DNA of 64,000 bases, taken from assembly GCF_014641735.1 (NCBI RefSeq), contig NZ_BMIH01000006.1:1-64000 (forward strand), read 5' to 3'. Below, in pieces: positions 8,090 to 15,929 of this stretch. Below the pieces are notes generated by a model. That model saw only the letters and a program-made list of their open reading frames with translations, did not search any database and was not told the DNA's origin. A program made the translations under genes and the position numbers. Origin of the DNA: Sphingomonas metalli. GTDB taxonomy: Bacteria > Pseudomonadota > Alphaproteobacteria > Sphingomonadales > Sphingomonadaceae. How positions within the stretch are numbered: position 1 is the first letter of the stretch; each line of letters opens with the position of its first letter.

Positions 8090-8689
8090 TCAGCGGATCG
8101 GCTGAAGCGTGTTGATGCCGACGCTCTCGTCGGTTTCGGGGGGCGGGGGAGGCACCTGCTTGTCGCGATAGGAGGGGAGGTCGGGCGCATTATCGGGCGT
8201 CGGGTGCGCCTCGAGCCGAGCGATGTAGCGCTTCATCTGCGCGATCTCGCGGACCTGGGCGTCGATGATCCCGTCTGCGAGCTTGCGCACCTCGGGGTCT
8301 TTGATGTGCGCTCGCTCGCTGGTCATGATCGCGATCGAGTGATGCGGGATCATGGCCTTCATATACGCGACGTCGCCGACCGTCTCCTGGCTGCGGACAA
8401 GCCACAAGGCGCCGGCGAACACCACGATCGAGGCCGCCACGATGCCGAGATTGGCCTTCCGGTTGGGGTACATGCTCCACATGAAGCCGATCATGATGAG
8501 CGCCATCACGGCGCCCATAACGATCGCCATCCATGTCCTGGTCTGGCTGTATTCGACGTGGCTCAGCGCGTAAGTGTTGAGATACATGAGGCCGAACATC
8601 ACGACCGTCGACGTCACGATCATCGCGGCGAAGCGCCCGTAGCTCATCCCCATAGCGCCGCCCTGTTTGGAATTGGGGTCGTGGTCCAT
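8090..8689 (-). CDS. Membrane-anchored DUF305 protein
   Basis: 199 residues. Three TM segments in the first half (around 20-40, 52-70, 80-98), then a periplasmic DUF305 domain with M-I-P-H-H-S-I-A-I-M-T-S, the usual H-H/M signature, and a Pro-rich tail. ATG 8689 is chosen because translation upstream of it is out of keeping with the family and GGAG precedes it. Likely a copper-binding membrane protein; its own ECF-type promoter lies at 8724-8751. Confidence 0.82.
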   Translation of the reverse strand: MDHDPNSKQGGAMGMSYGRFAAMIVTSTVVMFGLMYLNTYALSHVEYSQTRTWMAIVMGAVMALIMIGFMWSMYPNRKANLGIVAASIVVFAGALWLVRSQETVGDVAYMKAMIPHHSIAIMTSERAHIKDPEVRKLADGIIDAQVREIAQMKRYIARLEAHPTPDNAPDLPSYRDKQVPPPPPETDESVGINTLQPIR

Positions 8690-8723
8690 GTCGCGCTCTC
8701 CTGTTCGGCCCCACCCACTGAAG

Positions 8724-8751
8724 GATACGCGGCTCTCTAGCGGACCCCTTG
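8724..8751 (-). promoter_or_regulatory. ECF-sigma promoter for the membrane DUF305 gene
   Basis: Minus strand: CAAGGGG (-35, 8751-8745), 15-bp spacer, CGTATC (-10, 8729-8724). The -35 box is the most diverged of the six, keeping only the AGGG core. It overlaps the last codons of the upstream PepSY gene (stop at 8737). Confidence 0.65.
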
Positions 8752-9468
8752 AGCTTTTCTGCGGCGTCGACGGGGCCAGCGCATGAAGAGCAGGATTGCC
8801 CCGGCGACGGCGAACACGAGTCCCCCCGCTGCGAAGGCGTTGAGCCACGGCGTGTTGAACCGTTCGTGCTCGGTCCAATCCATGATGTGGAGTCCCCAGA
8901 AGAAGTCGTAGAGCCGCCACGTGCCGGTTCGCACCGATGTCAGCCGGCCAGTCTCCGCCGCGACGTAGATGCGGGTTCCGTCGGTGTCGGGGAAGGAAGC
9001 ACGCCAGGCGGGGAGGGCACCGCGGTACTCGGTGCTGGGGCGCTCGATCCGCTCGACGACGGGCGCCGAACCAGTTTCGCCGCGATACGCCTGCCTTGCG
9101 ATCAGCGCTGCGGCCGGGCCGTCGACCGGGGGCAGCGGCTTTGCGGTGCGGGCGTCCAGCAAACGCACCTTGCCGTCGCCGAGCTGGGCTTCGACGATCG
9201 GCCGCCCCAGCAGCATCCGGTGCTGGAGCTGACGCACCGGCGCTCCGGCCGATGCGAGAAGGGCAGGGACGGGCGCGAAATCCTGAGTGGCGATCAGGGC
9301 CGGTTCGACGTTCCGGTCGATCCGGTGATCGCCATGCACGGTGTCGATCGGCAGCAGGCTCATGACGAGCCCGCTGGTGAACCAGACGATCGCCTGCGCC
9401 CCGATCAGGAGCGCAAGCCAGCGGTGAACCTTGCTTGCCCCGACATGGAGGCGGAGCCGCGGGCTCAG
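8737..9468 (-). CDS. PepSY-associated TM protein
   Basis: Reading frame continues upstream of ATG 9363 through V-H-R-W-L-A-L-L-I-G-A-Q-A-I-V-W-F-T-S-G, the first TM segment expected of PepSY-associated TM proteins, so ATG 9363 is probably not the start. The only candidate start is CTG at 9468 (CTGA overlapping the copB stop), giving about 243 residues. A periplasmic PepSY-like domain follows, then a second TM (L-V-F-A-V-A-G-A-I-L-L-F-M) and a basic tail. Third gene of the copA-copB unit. Such proteins occur with metal and iron reductases; the function here is not known. Start uncertain. Confidence 0.7.
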   Translation of the reverse strand: MSPRLRLHVGASKVHRWLALLIGAQAIVWFTSGLVMSLLPIDTVHGDHRIDRNVEPALIATQDFAPVPALLASAGAPVRQLQHRMLLGRPIVEAQLGDGKVRLLDARTAKPLPPVDGPAAALIARQAYRGETGSAPVVERIERPSTEYRGALPAWRASFPDTDGTRIYVAAETGRLTSVRTGTWRLYDFFWGLHIMDWTEHERFNTPWLNAFAAGGLVFAVAGAILLFMRWPRRRRRKAQGVR

Positions 9469-10670
9469 AACCAGGTCCTCACGCCCGCGACGAAGCTGAA
9501 GCCGCCCGTATTGTCACCGCGTGCGCGGGTGAAGCGCGCGGTGTCGCCGAACTGCCGCTCCCACGACACGCCGATGTAGGGCGCGAACTCGCGCCGGCCC
9601 TCGTAGCGAAGCCGAAGCCCGGCCTCGAGGTCCGTGAGCCCGGAGCCGGTGCCGGTTTCGGGCACGTCCTGCGCGGAGAAATTGGCCTCCACCCTAGGCT
9701 GGAGCACGAACCAGTTGGTGATGCGCTGGTCGTAATAGCCCTCCGCACGGCCAAGCACGTCGCCCTTGTCGGAGAGGAACAATGCGCCCTCCACCTCGAA
9801 CCAACCGGGGGCCAGCCCCTCGATCCCTACCGTCGCGTAGGTGCGCGAGGGGTTGGGCTTGAAGTCGTAGCGAACGCCCGCCTGAAGGTTCCAGTATGGA
9901 TCGAGCGCGCGGCTGTAGAGCGCCTGCACCTCGGCCTGTTCGAGCGGCTTGCCGAACGTGCCTTCGCCCTCGCTCTTTAGCGTAAAGCGATTGATGTCGC
10001 CCCCGATCCAGGCCTCGCCATCCCAGCGATAGCCGTCGCCACCCTTGCGAGCCTGATATTCGGCGAGATTGAAGAGGATCTGATAGACGGTCATTCCGCC
10101 ATGCTCGCGGCGTAGATCGTTCTCGCGCGAGCTGGCCATGGCGTCCGCGCCCCAGAAACGATCGGCGAGGTGGTCCCCGGCCGGAGCGGGAGCGGGCTTG
10201 TTGCCGGGGGGAAGGTCGGTTCCGACCTTGGCAGCGGGCTGATCGCCGGGCATCGCCATGCCCGGCATCGTGCTCATGTCGTGGCCGGCATGCGGGTCCT
10301 GCCCCGCACCTGTCGATGCTGCCATGCCCGGCATAGCAGACATATCGTGACCGGCGTGCGGGTTCTGGGTGGGCGCAGCCTGCTGCTGACCGCTCATATC
10401 CATTCCCTGCATCCCGCTCATGTCATGCCCGGCATGAGGGTCGGCAGCCTGCGTCTTCGCCGGTTGCGCGCGCCGCGGCGCGGTGCATCGGACGGGAGCC
10501 TTACGCTTAGTCGCGGACTTGGCCGCGGCTTTCGCCTTCGGCTTGGCGGCCGGCTTTGCCGGCATCGTCATGCCCGGCATGTTGTGCATGGAATGGTCCA
10601 TGGTCTGCCCGAATGCGGGTGTCGCAAGGCCGAGCGGCGCCATACCGGCGAGGAGGAGCGACCGGATCAC
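9465..10670 (-). CDS. copB: Copper resistance outer-membrane protein CopB
   Basis: 401 residues from GTG 10670, which overlaps the copA stop (GTGA). Signal peptide, then a His/Met-rich N-terminal region to about residue 165 with three near-identical H-A-G-H-D-M-S-x-M-x-G-M repeats, then the CopB beta-barrel domain ending in aromatic W-F, typical of outer-membrane proteins. CopB binds or sequesters copper at the outer membrane and is normally encoded directly after copA, as here. It should be transcribed from the ECF promoter ahead of copA. Confidence 0.9.
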   Translation of the reverse strand: MIRSLLLAGMAPLGLATPAFGQTMDHSMHNMPGMTMPAKPAAKPKAKAAAKSATKRKAPVRCTAPRRAQPAKTQAADPHAGHDMSGMQGMDMSGQQQAAPTQNPHAGHDMSAMPGMAASTGAGQDPHAGHDMSTMPGMAMPGDQPAAKVGTDLPPGNKPAPAPAGDHLADRFWGADAMASSRENDLRREHGGMTVYQILFNLAEYQARKGGDGYRWDGEAWIGGDINRFTLKSEGEGTFGKPLEQAEVQALYSRALDPYWNLQAGVRYDFKPNPSRTYATVGIEGLAPGWFEVEGALFLSDKGDVLGRAEGYYDQRITNWFVLQPRVEANFSAQDVPETGTGSGLTDLEAGLRLRYEGRREFAPYIGVSWERQFGDTARFTRARGDNTGGFSFVAGVRTWF

Positions 10671-12637
10671 GCCGCGGCCTCCCCGGCCTTGCGGACCTGG
10701 ACAACGCGCATCATGCCCGCGTGCATGTGGTAGAGCATGTGGCAGTGGAAGGCCCAGTCGCCTTCCTCGCCGGTCACGTCCCAGCTCACCGTGCCTCCCG
10801 GCTGCACCAGCACCGTATGCTTTCGGGGGGCGTAGGCGCCCTTGCCGGTCACCAGGTCGAAGAAGTGGCCGTGGATGTGGATCGGATGTCCCATCATCGT
10901 GTCGTTGATGAGCGTCACCCGTACCCGCTCGCCGTGAAGCAGCGTGATCGGGTCGGGGTTCTCCGACAGCTTCTCGCCGTCGAAGCCCCACATATAGCGC
11001 TCCATGTTGCCGGTGAGGTGGAGCTTGATCTCCCGCTCCGGTGCGCGTGTGTCCGGGTTGCGGTCGAGCGCCATCAGGTCGCGATAGGTGAGAACGCGAT
11101 GCCCGACATTCTCCAGCCCCTGCCCGGGATCGCCGGTCCGATCGACCGGCATCGGCGAGATGGTCTGCACGCCCGGTCCCTTTTTAACCTCGGGGGCATT
11201 GCTGAAATCGCGCATGGAATGGCTCATGCCGCCCATGTCCATCCCGCCCATCTGATCGCCGTTCATCGCCGGCATCGTGCCGGAGCCATGGTCCATACCG
11301 GCCATGGCGCCGCCCTGAGCCTGGCCGTGGTCCATGCCTGCCATGCCGCCTGCCGCGGTGCCGGCCGCGCCGTGGTTCATTTGGGAATGATCCATACCCG
11401 GCATTGCGCCGGTGCCCGCGCCATGCCCCATCGCAGCATGGTCCATGCCGGACATCGAACCCGCAGCGCCGCCCATGGCGCCATGATTCATGCCGCCGTG
11501 GTCCATCGTGCCATGATCCATGCCGCCCATGCCCATGTCCTTCATGGTCGCGAGCGGGCGCTTGCGGAGCGGGGGCACCTCGGCCGCCATGCCCTCGCGC
11601 GGAGCGAGCGTCGCGCGGGCCATGCCGGAGCGATCGATGCTCTCACCGACCAGCGTATAGGCGCGCAGGTCGGGCGGGGTGACGATCGCGTCATAGGTCT
11701 CGGCCGGGCCGAACTGGAACTCGTCGATCTCGACCGGGCGCACGTTCAAGCCGTCGGCCGCGACGATCGTCATCGGCAGGCCCGGAATGCGGACGTTGAA
11801 GGTGGTCATCGACGAGGCGTTGATGAAGCGCAGCCGCACCCGCTCGCCGGGGCGGAATAGCGCGGTCCAATTGTCCTTGGGGCCGTAGCCGTTGACCAGG
11901 TAGGTGTAGACCGAGCCCGTGACGTCGGCGACGTCGGCGGGGTCCATCCGCATCTTGCCCCACTCCAACCGCTCTTTCAGCGACTGATCCTTGCCGGCGA
12001 GAAGCCCGGCCAGGGTCTGGCGCTGGCGGTTGAAGTAGCCCGACTCCTTCTTCAACCGATCGAAGAGGTAGTGCGGGTGGTGGAAGCTGTGGTCGGACAG
12101 CACGATCACGTGCTCCCGGTCGAACTTCACCGGATCGGGATTCTTCGGATCGATCAGGATCGGGCCGTAGTGTCCCTCCTGCTCCTGAAGCCCGGAATGG
12201 CTGTGATACCAGTAGGTCCCGCTCTGGATGATCGGGAACTCGTAGGTGAAGGTCGAGCGCGCCGGAATGCCGGGGAAGGCGATCCCCGGCACCCCGTCCA
12301 TCTGAAAGGGCAGCAGCAGCCCATGCCAGTGGATCGAGGTTTCCTCGTCGAGCTCGTTGACGACGTGGAGGCGGACGTTCTGTCCCTCGCGCAAGCGGAT
12401 GAGCGGCGCGGGCACGGTGCCGTTGATGCCGATGGCGTGGCTCTGCCGCCCGTCGATCATCATCATCTGATGCGCGACCTTGAGCGTGATGTCCTCGCCC
12501 GACACCGTGGGCAACGGCTTGGCGATGCCGGCGGAGACGGGCTGTGCCCATGCCGGCATATAGGCCGACAAGGCGAGGCCGCCTCCTGCCAGACTGGCAC
12601 CGCGCAGCACCTGGCGGCGGTCGAGAACGCGCGACAT
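10667..12637 (-). CDS. copA: Multicopper oxidase CopA (copper resistance)
   Basis: 656 residues. Tat signal (D-R-R-Q-V-L-R-G-A-S) for export of the folded enzyme. Copper-ligand motifs are complete: H-W-H-G (103-106), H-S-H (145-147), H-P-I-H-I-H-G-H-F (584-592) and H-C-H-M-L-Y-H-M-H-A-G-M (631-642). A long Met/His/Gly insert at roughly 360-490, with many M-D-H-G and M-N-H-G units, gives extra Cu(I) binding and is longer than in typical CopA. Oxidises Cu(I) in the periplasm. First gene of copA-copB-PepSY; its ECF promoter overlaps the sigma gene stop codon. Confidence 0.95.
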   Translation of the reverse strand: MSRVLDRRQVLRGASLAGGGLALSAYMPAWAQPVSAGIAKPLPTVSGEDITLKVAHQMMMIDGRQSHAIGINGTVPAPLIRLREGQNVRLHVVNELDEETSIHWHGLLLPFQMDGVPGIAFPGIPARSTFTYEFPIIQSGTYWYHSHSGLQEQEGHYGPILIDPKNPDPVKFDREHVIVLSDHSFHHPHYLFDRLKKESGYFNRQRQTLAGLLAGKDQSLKERLEWGKMRMDPADVADVTGSVYTYLVNGYGPKDNWTALFRPGERVRLRFINASSMTTFNVRIPGLPMTIVAADGLNVRPVEIDEFQFGPAETYDAIVTPPDLRAYTLVGESIDRSGMARATLAPREGMAAEVPPLRKRPLATMKDMGMGGMDHGTMDHGGMNHGAMGGAAGSMSGMDHAAMGHGAGTGAMPGMDHSQMNHGAAGTAAGGMAGMDHGQAQGGAMAGMDHGSGTMPAMNGDQMGGMDMGGMSHSMRDFSNAPEVKKGPGVQTISPMPVDRTGDPGQGLENVGHRVLTYRDLMALDRNPDTRAPEREIKLHLTGNMERYMWGFDGEKLSENPDPITLLHGERVRVTLINDTMMGHPIHIHGHFFDLVTGKGAYAPRKHTVLVQPGGTVSWDVTGEEGDWAFHCHMLYHMHAGMMRVVQVRKAGEAAA

Positions 12638-12679
12638 GCAAGCTCCTAAGAATGGGGCCGTGAAAGGGCCGTCGCTTCT

Positions 12680-12707
12680 TCTACGCGGCCGATCCGTCCA
12701 GCCCTCA
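12680..12707 (-). promoter_or_regulatory. ECF-sigma promoter for copA
   Basis: Minus strand: TGAGGGC (-35, 12707-12701), 15-bp spacer, CGTAGA (-10, 12685-12680). The TGA of the -35 box is also the stop codon of the ECF sigma gene, so the promoter is embedded at the end of its own activator gene. Confidence 0.85.
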
Positions 12708-13274
12708 GCGGTTCCCGAGTTTTTCGAGCAGCCGCGCCCGCGCGCGATACAGGCGGGTTTCGACCGCCTTCTGGCTGATCCCCAGCACCTCGGCCGTCTC
12801 GGCCTGGCTCAGGCCTTCGATCGTCCGAAGTACCAAAGGCTCCTTCAGGTTCGCGGGCAAGGTCGAGATGGCGCGGGTCACACGATCGAGTTCCTGCCGA
12901 TCGCCGGCTGCGTCGTCGATCGGCACCTGTTCGTCGACGATGCTCTGGACCTGTTCGTCGTTCGGCAGCGCGAACGACAGAAACCGGCGCACGGCACGCT
13001 TACGCGCCCAATCGCGGCATTTGTTGACGGCGATGGTCGTTAGCCACGCCTGCATCGATCGGTTGGGGTCGTAGCGCGACAAGGCCTGATGCGCGGCCAC
13101 AAACGCTTCCTGCGTCACGTCCAGCGCTTCGTCGGCATCGCCGAGGAAGGCGCGCGAAAGCCGGAACATCGGCTGCCGATAGCGTCGCACGATCTCGGCG
13201 AAAGCGGCTTGTCGGCCGTCGATGCTGAGCGTCGCCAGTTCGCCATCCGACAGCGCGGTCCAATCGAGGCTCAC
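12705..13274 (-). CDS. ECF RNA polymerase sigma factor, CnrH-like
   Basis: 189 residues. Sigma region 2 (about 25-95: A-F-A-E-I-V-R-R-Y, D-V-T-Q-E-A-F-V-A, the W-L-T-T-I-A-V-N motif) and region 4 HTH (about 130-185: L-R-T-I-E-G-L-S-Q-A-E-T-A-E-V-L-G-I-S). It overlaps the sensor gene upstream by 4 bp and follows the order anti-sigma, sensor, sigma seen in cnrYXH of Cupriavidus. Six matching promoters in the adjacent copper genes, including its own operon, are its likely targets. Confidence 0.92.
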   Translation of the reverse strand: MSLDWTALSDGELATLSIDGRQAAFAEIVRRYRQPMFRLSRAFLGDADEALDVTQEAFVAAHQALSRYDPNRSMQAWLTTIAVNKCRDWARKRAVRRFLSFALPNDEQVQSIVDEQVPIDDAAGDRQELDRVTRAISTLPANLKEPLVLRTIEGLSQAETAEVLGISQKAVETRLYRARARLLEKLGNR

Positions 13275-13711
13275 CCCTGGCCGTCGGTGAGCGCCTTCAC
13301 CACCGCGTCATCGAATTGAGAGGTCTGATCGGGCCGGAGAAGCTGACGCATGGCGAAGATGTGCGCCAGCGTCGCCTTCTGCAGCTCGCCCATCGCGGCA
13401 TGGCTCTGGTCGACCGCAGCGGCCACCCGCGGACCATTGCCGTGCTCGGCCTCGATCGCCTCGGCAAGGCGGGCATTGGCGGCACGCATCTCCAGCTCGA
13501 GGGCGCGGCGTTGCACCGCGAACCGGTCTTCGAGCACCTTCAATCGGGCCTGCTGGTCGCCATCGAGCGCGAGCTTGTGGTGCAGCACCTCGTGGAGCGC
13601 CGCACCGGGTTGCTTGGGCTGCGGCAGCAGCGCGCGCCCGATAAAGACACCACCAATCGCTGCCAGGAAGGCGAGCAAGGCGCACAGGACAACCCGCTTG
13701 GTCGAGGTCAT
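13271..13711 (-). CDS. Periplasmic heavy-metal sensor, CnrX-like
   Basis: 146 residues. One N-terminal TM anchor (V-V-L-C-A-L-L-A-F-L-A-A-I-G-G-V-F-I-G), then a helical periplasmic sensor domain. All five metal ligands known for CnrX (H42, H46, E63, H119, M123) have equivalents offset by two: H40, H44, E61, H117 and M121. In the CnrYXH model, metal binding to CnrX frees the sigma factor from the membrane anti-sigma. Overlaps its neighbours by 4 bp each side, so translation is coupled. The targets here are copper genes although this ligand set is known from a Ni/Co sensor. Confidence 0.85.
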   Translation of the reverse strand: MTSTKRVVLCALLAFLAAIGGVFIGRALLPQPKQPGAALHEVLHHKLALDGDQQARLKVLEDRFAVQRRALELEMRAANARLAEAIEAEHGNGPRVAAAVDQSHAAMGELQKATLAHIFAMRQLLRPDQTSQFDDAVVKALTDGQG

Positions 13712-13980
13712 GGCTCGCCGATCAGCAACGCGGAAGGAGCGAGGGGGGAGGCTCCGCCGAGCGGCGCGAGCGAGACAGCAGGGCTTGCCGTCGCGGGCAG
13801 CTCGGCACCGACGATCCCGATACCGAGCGCCGCGGCGGTTATCACACCGATCCCGAGCCCGGCCCCGCGCACGGCGGGGCGGCTGCCGATCCGTGCGAGG
13901 ATCTGGTCCTCGATACCCTCCAACGCGGCCGGGGCGGGTGCGCCCGCTAGTCGCGCCAATGCTCTGTCTAGATCGTCCAT
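13708..13980 (-). CDS. Small membrane protein, probable anti-sigma factor (CnrY position)
   Basis: 90 residues from ATG 13980, which has GGAG about 8 bases upstream (a GTG at 13989 is the alternative). Short cytoplasmic helix (D-D-L-D-R-A-L-A-R-L), then a Gly/Ala/Ile-rich TM segment about 43-62. No domain is recognised by sequence; the call rests on size, topology and position as first gene of an anti-sigma/sensor/sigma operon like cnrYXH. Its promoter is one of the six shared ECF elements, implying autoregulation. Confidence 0.65.
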   Translation of the reverse strand: MDDLDRALARLAGAPAPAALEGIEDQILARIGSRPAVRGAGLGIGVITAAALGIGIVGAELPATASPAVSLAPLGGASPLAPSALLIGEP

Positions 13981-14007
13981 GCTTTCCACTCCGCCCCTCT
14001 ATCACCG

Positions 14008-14035
14008 GATACGCATCGCTGCCCATCATCCCTCA
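14008..14035 (-). promoter_or_regulatory. Autoregulatory ECF-sigma promoter of the sigma operon
   Basis: Minus strand: TGAGGGA (-35, 14035-14029), 15-bp spacer, CGTATC (-10, 14013-14008). Lies back to back with the copC promoter; the two -35 boxes are only 8 bp apart. Confidence 0.85.
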
Positions 14036-14043
14036 ACAGCTGG

Positions 14044-14071
14044 TGAGGGGTCGGGCAGCGCGCCGCGTAGA
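14044..14071 (+). promoter_or_regulatory. ECF-sigma promoter for copC-copD
   Basis: Plus strand: TGAGGGG (-35, 14044-14050), 15-bp spacer, CGTAGA (-10, 14066-14071), 29 bases before the copC ATG. Divergent partner of the sigma-operon promoter. Confidence 0.85.
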
Positions 14072-14100
14072 AGGGTGCACGAACCTCGTCGGAGTACCTC

Positions 14101-14472
14101 ATGCGTAGTCTCGCCCTTCCTGCCGCCCTCGCTCTCCTGAGCCTCGCCAGTGCGGCGCAGGCTCACCCGAAGCTCGTTGTGGCCTCACCCGCGCCCAACG
14201 CGACCGTTGCCAAGCCCGCGCGTGTCGCTTTGCAGTTCAGCGAGAAGCTGATGCCGAAATTCTCTGGCGCGGACCTGATGATGACGGGCCATGGCGGCGC
14301 CACGCACCCGCCGATGAAGGTTGCAGCCACCACCCAGGTTGCACCCGACGGTCGAACGCTGGTCGTGGTGCCCAAGTCGCCGCTCGGTGCGGGCCGCTAC
14401 AGCGTCGCATGGCACGTCGTCTCGGCCGACACGCATCGGGTGTCCGGCAACTTCGCCTTCGCGGTGAAGTGA
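14101..14472 (+). CDS. copC: Periplasmic copper-binding protein CopC
   Basis: 123 residues. Signal peptide ends A-Q-A, so mature protein begins with His22, the N-terminal Cu(II) ligand of CopC; Asp110 and His112 in S-A-D-T-H-R-V-S complete the usual site. Beta-sandwich sequence pattern (P-x-P-N-A-T, L-Q-F-S-E-K-L) fits the family. GGAG precedes ATG 14101. copD follows after one base, and CopC is known to work with CopD. Confidence 0.93.
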   Translation: MRSLALPAALALLSLASAAQAHPKLVVASPAPNATVAKPARVALQFSEKLMPKFSGADLMMTGHGGATHPPMKVAATTQVAPDGRTLVVVPKSPLGAGRYSVAWHVVSADTHRVSGNFAFAVK

Positions 14473-14473
14473 G

Positions 14474-15403
14474 GTGGACGCCGACTGGCCGCTGATCGGG
14501 GTCCGCTTCGCGCTTTATGCGACGTTGAGCGGGCTGTTCGGCCTGTCGGCGTTCAGCCTCTACGGGCTCAAGGCCGGGGAGCGCGCAGACGCACTCGCCT
14601 TGCGCCCCTGGCTGGTGGGGACCGGGCTGCTCGGCCTTCTGTTTTCCGGCATCGCGCTCGTCCTCCTCGCAGCGGCGATGGCAGGTGCGCCGGCGTGGCC
14701 GATCGATTGGGAAGCGATCGGGATGCTGCTTACCGGGTCCGCGACGGGCACGGCGTGGGAAGCGCGCATGGTCGCGCTGATCGTTGCCGTGATCGCCGCG
14801 CTGATCGCGGCGGGACGTACCGCGCCGCTCGGCCTGGTGGTGCTCGCGGCGGGCATTGCGCTCGCGACGCTCGCTTGGACGGGCCATGGCGCGATGGATG
14901 AGGGCGCGACGGGCTGGGTCCATCTATTGGCCGATATTCTGCACCTGTTGGCGGCCGGCGCCTGGGTCGGTGCACTGCTCGGGTTGACGCTGCTCGTGGT
15001 GCGGCCGGCAGCTCGCGTCGACGTCGCGCATCTCAGACTGACCCACCGGGCGCTGCACGGCTTCGGTATGGTCGGCACGATCGTTGTCGGCACGATCGTT
15101 GTGACGGGTCTGGTGAATGGCTGGCTGCTGGTCGGTGCCAGCAATCTGCCAAGACTTCCCACCTCCCTGTACGGCCAGCTCCTCCTCGCCAAGCTGGCGC
15201 TGTTCGGCGCGATGCTGGGGCTGGCCTCCCTCAATCGCTTTCGGCTGACGCCGGCGTTCGAGCGCTCAGTTGCCGCGCGCGATCATCGGGCTGCGCTCGG
15301 TGCTCTGCGGCGCAGCCTCGCGATCGAGGCGAGCTGTGCCGTCACGATCCTGGCGCTGGTTGCTTGGCTGGGGATGCTCGAGCCTCCCGCAACGGCGATG
15401 TAA
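14474..15403 (+). CDS. copD: Copper homeostasis membrane protein CopD
   Basis: 309 residues from GTG 14474, directly after copC. About eight TM helices along the whole length; conserved G-H-G-A (near 137) and H-L-L-A-D-I-L-H-L-L-A-A-G-A-W-V-G with His pairs expected for CopD. Thought to move copper across or into the inner membrane with CopC. Same ECF-driven transcript as copC. Confidence 0.9.
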   Translation: MDADWPLIGVRFALYATLSGLFGLSAFSLYGLKAGERADALALRPWLVGTGLLGLLFSGIALVLLAAAMAGAPAWPIDWEAIGMLLTGSATGTAWEARMVALIVAVIAALIAAGRTAPLGLVVLAAGIALATLAWTGHGAMDEGATGWVHLLADILHLLAAGAWVGALLGLTLLVVRPAARVDVAHLRLTHRALHGFGMVGTIVVGTIVVTGLVNGWLLVGASNLPRLPTSLYGQLLLAKLALFGAMLGLASLNRFRLTPAFERSVAARDHRAALGALRRSLAIEASCAVTILALVAWLGMLEPPATAM

Positions 15404-15439
15404 GGAGCGGGCGGCCGATCGCCGCCCGCCCATCGCCGA

Positions 15440-15775
15440 TCAGGCGGCCATCTTCTCGCATGCGTCGGCGCAGCGCTCGCACGCGGCGACACAGTCTTCC
15501 ATGCCGTCGAGACCCCGGCAGCTCTCCGCGCAAGCTCGGCAGATCCGGGCGCAGATGCCGCAAACGAGCTTATGCTGGTCGGACCCGCGCGCCATAAAAT
15601 CGAGCGAGGTGGCGCAAATCTGCGCGCAATCGAGCATGATCTTGATGTGGTCGGGCGCGGCGTGGGCCCCGCCCACCTCGAGGCAGTGTTGGGTGGTCAT
15701 CGACAGGCAGGTGACATGGCAGTGGTGGCAGGCGTCCATGCAAGCCTGCATCTCGGCGCTCATATGATCGTGCAT
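15440..15775 (-). CDS. Four-helix copper-storage-type Cys-rich protein (Csp/DUF326-like)
   Basis: 111 residues with 16 cysteines arranged as repeated C-x3-C and C-x2-C along predicted helices (residues 12, 16, 19, 23, 31, 50, 54, 72, 75, 79, 82, 86, 95, 99, 102, 106). That is the pattern of Csp copper-storage proteins, which line a four-helix bundle with thiols and hold many Cu(I). No signal peptide, so cytosolic (Csp3-like). Its own ECF-type promoter lies upstream; convergent with copD. Confidence 0.88.
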   Translation of the reverse strand: MHDHMSAEMQACMDACHHCHVTCLSMTTQHCLEVGGAHAAPDHIKIMLDCAQICATSLDFMARGSDQHKLVCGICARICRACAESCRGLDGMEDCVAACERCADACEKMAA

Positions 15776-15809
15776 CGGTGATCTCCGCGTGAGCCCCCGC
15801 TCAAGGGGG

Positions 15810-15837
15810 AATACGCGCCTCGTCGCCTCGGCCCTCA
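15810..15837 (-). promoter_or_regulatory. ECF-sigma promoter for the Csp-like gene
   Basis: Minus strand: TGAGGGC (-35, 15837-15831), 15-bp spacer, CGTATT (-10, 15815-15810). The region after the -10 box (TTGAGCGGGGGC) also matches the region after the DUF305 promoter at 8051. Confidence 0.82.
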
Positions 15838-15881
15838 CCGGGAGTCCGATCGACCGATGCGCCGAACGGCGCATGTAACCC

Positions 15882-15896
15882 GTTCACTTTTCGTTC
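15882..15896 (+). promoter_or_regulatory. LexA (SOS) box, alphaproteobacterial type
   Basis: GTTC (15882-15885), 7 bases, GTTC (15893-15896): an exact match to the alphaproteobacterial LexA site GTTC-N7-GTTC, 34 bases before the umuD-like start. Places the umuDC-SRAP cassette under SOS control. Confidence 0.88.
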
Positions 15897-15929
15897 CTTC
15901 ACGCGTTACAAGGGCGCGAAGGGAATCAT

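Noticed and set aside
7595..8740. Long open frame (381 codons) on the plus strand across the DUF411/DUF305 genes
   Set aside because: Antisense shadow of GC-rich genes; His/Arg/Gly-rich translation, no family, and three real genes on the other strand.
10556..11860. 434-codon plus-strand frame inside copA/copB
   Set aside because: His/Ala-rich shadow of the Met/His repeats; copA and copB fully explain the region.
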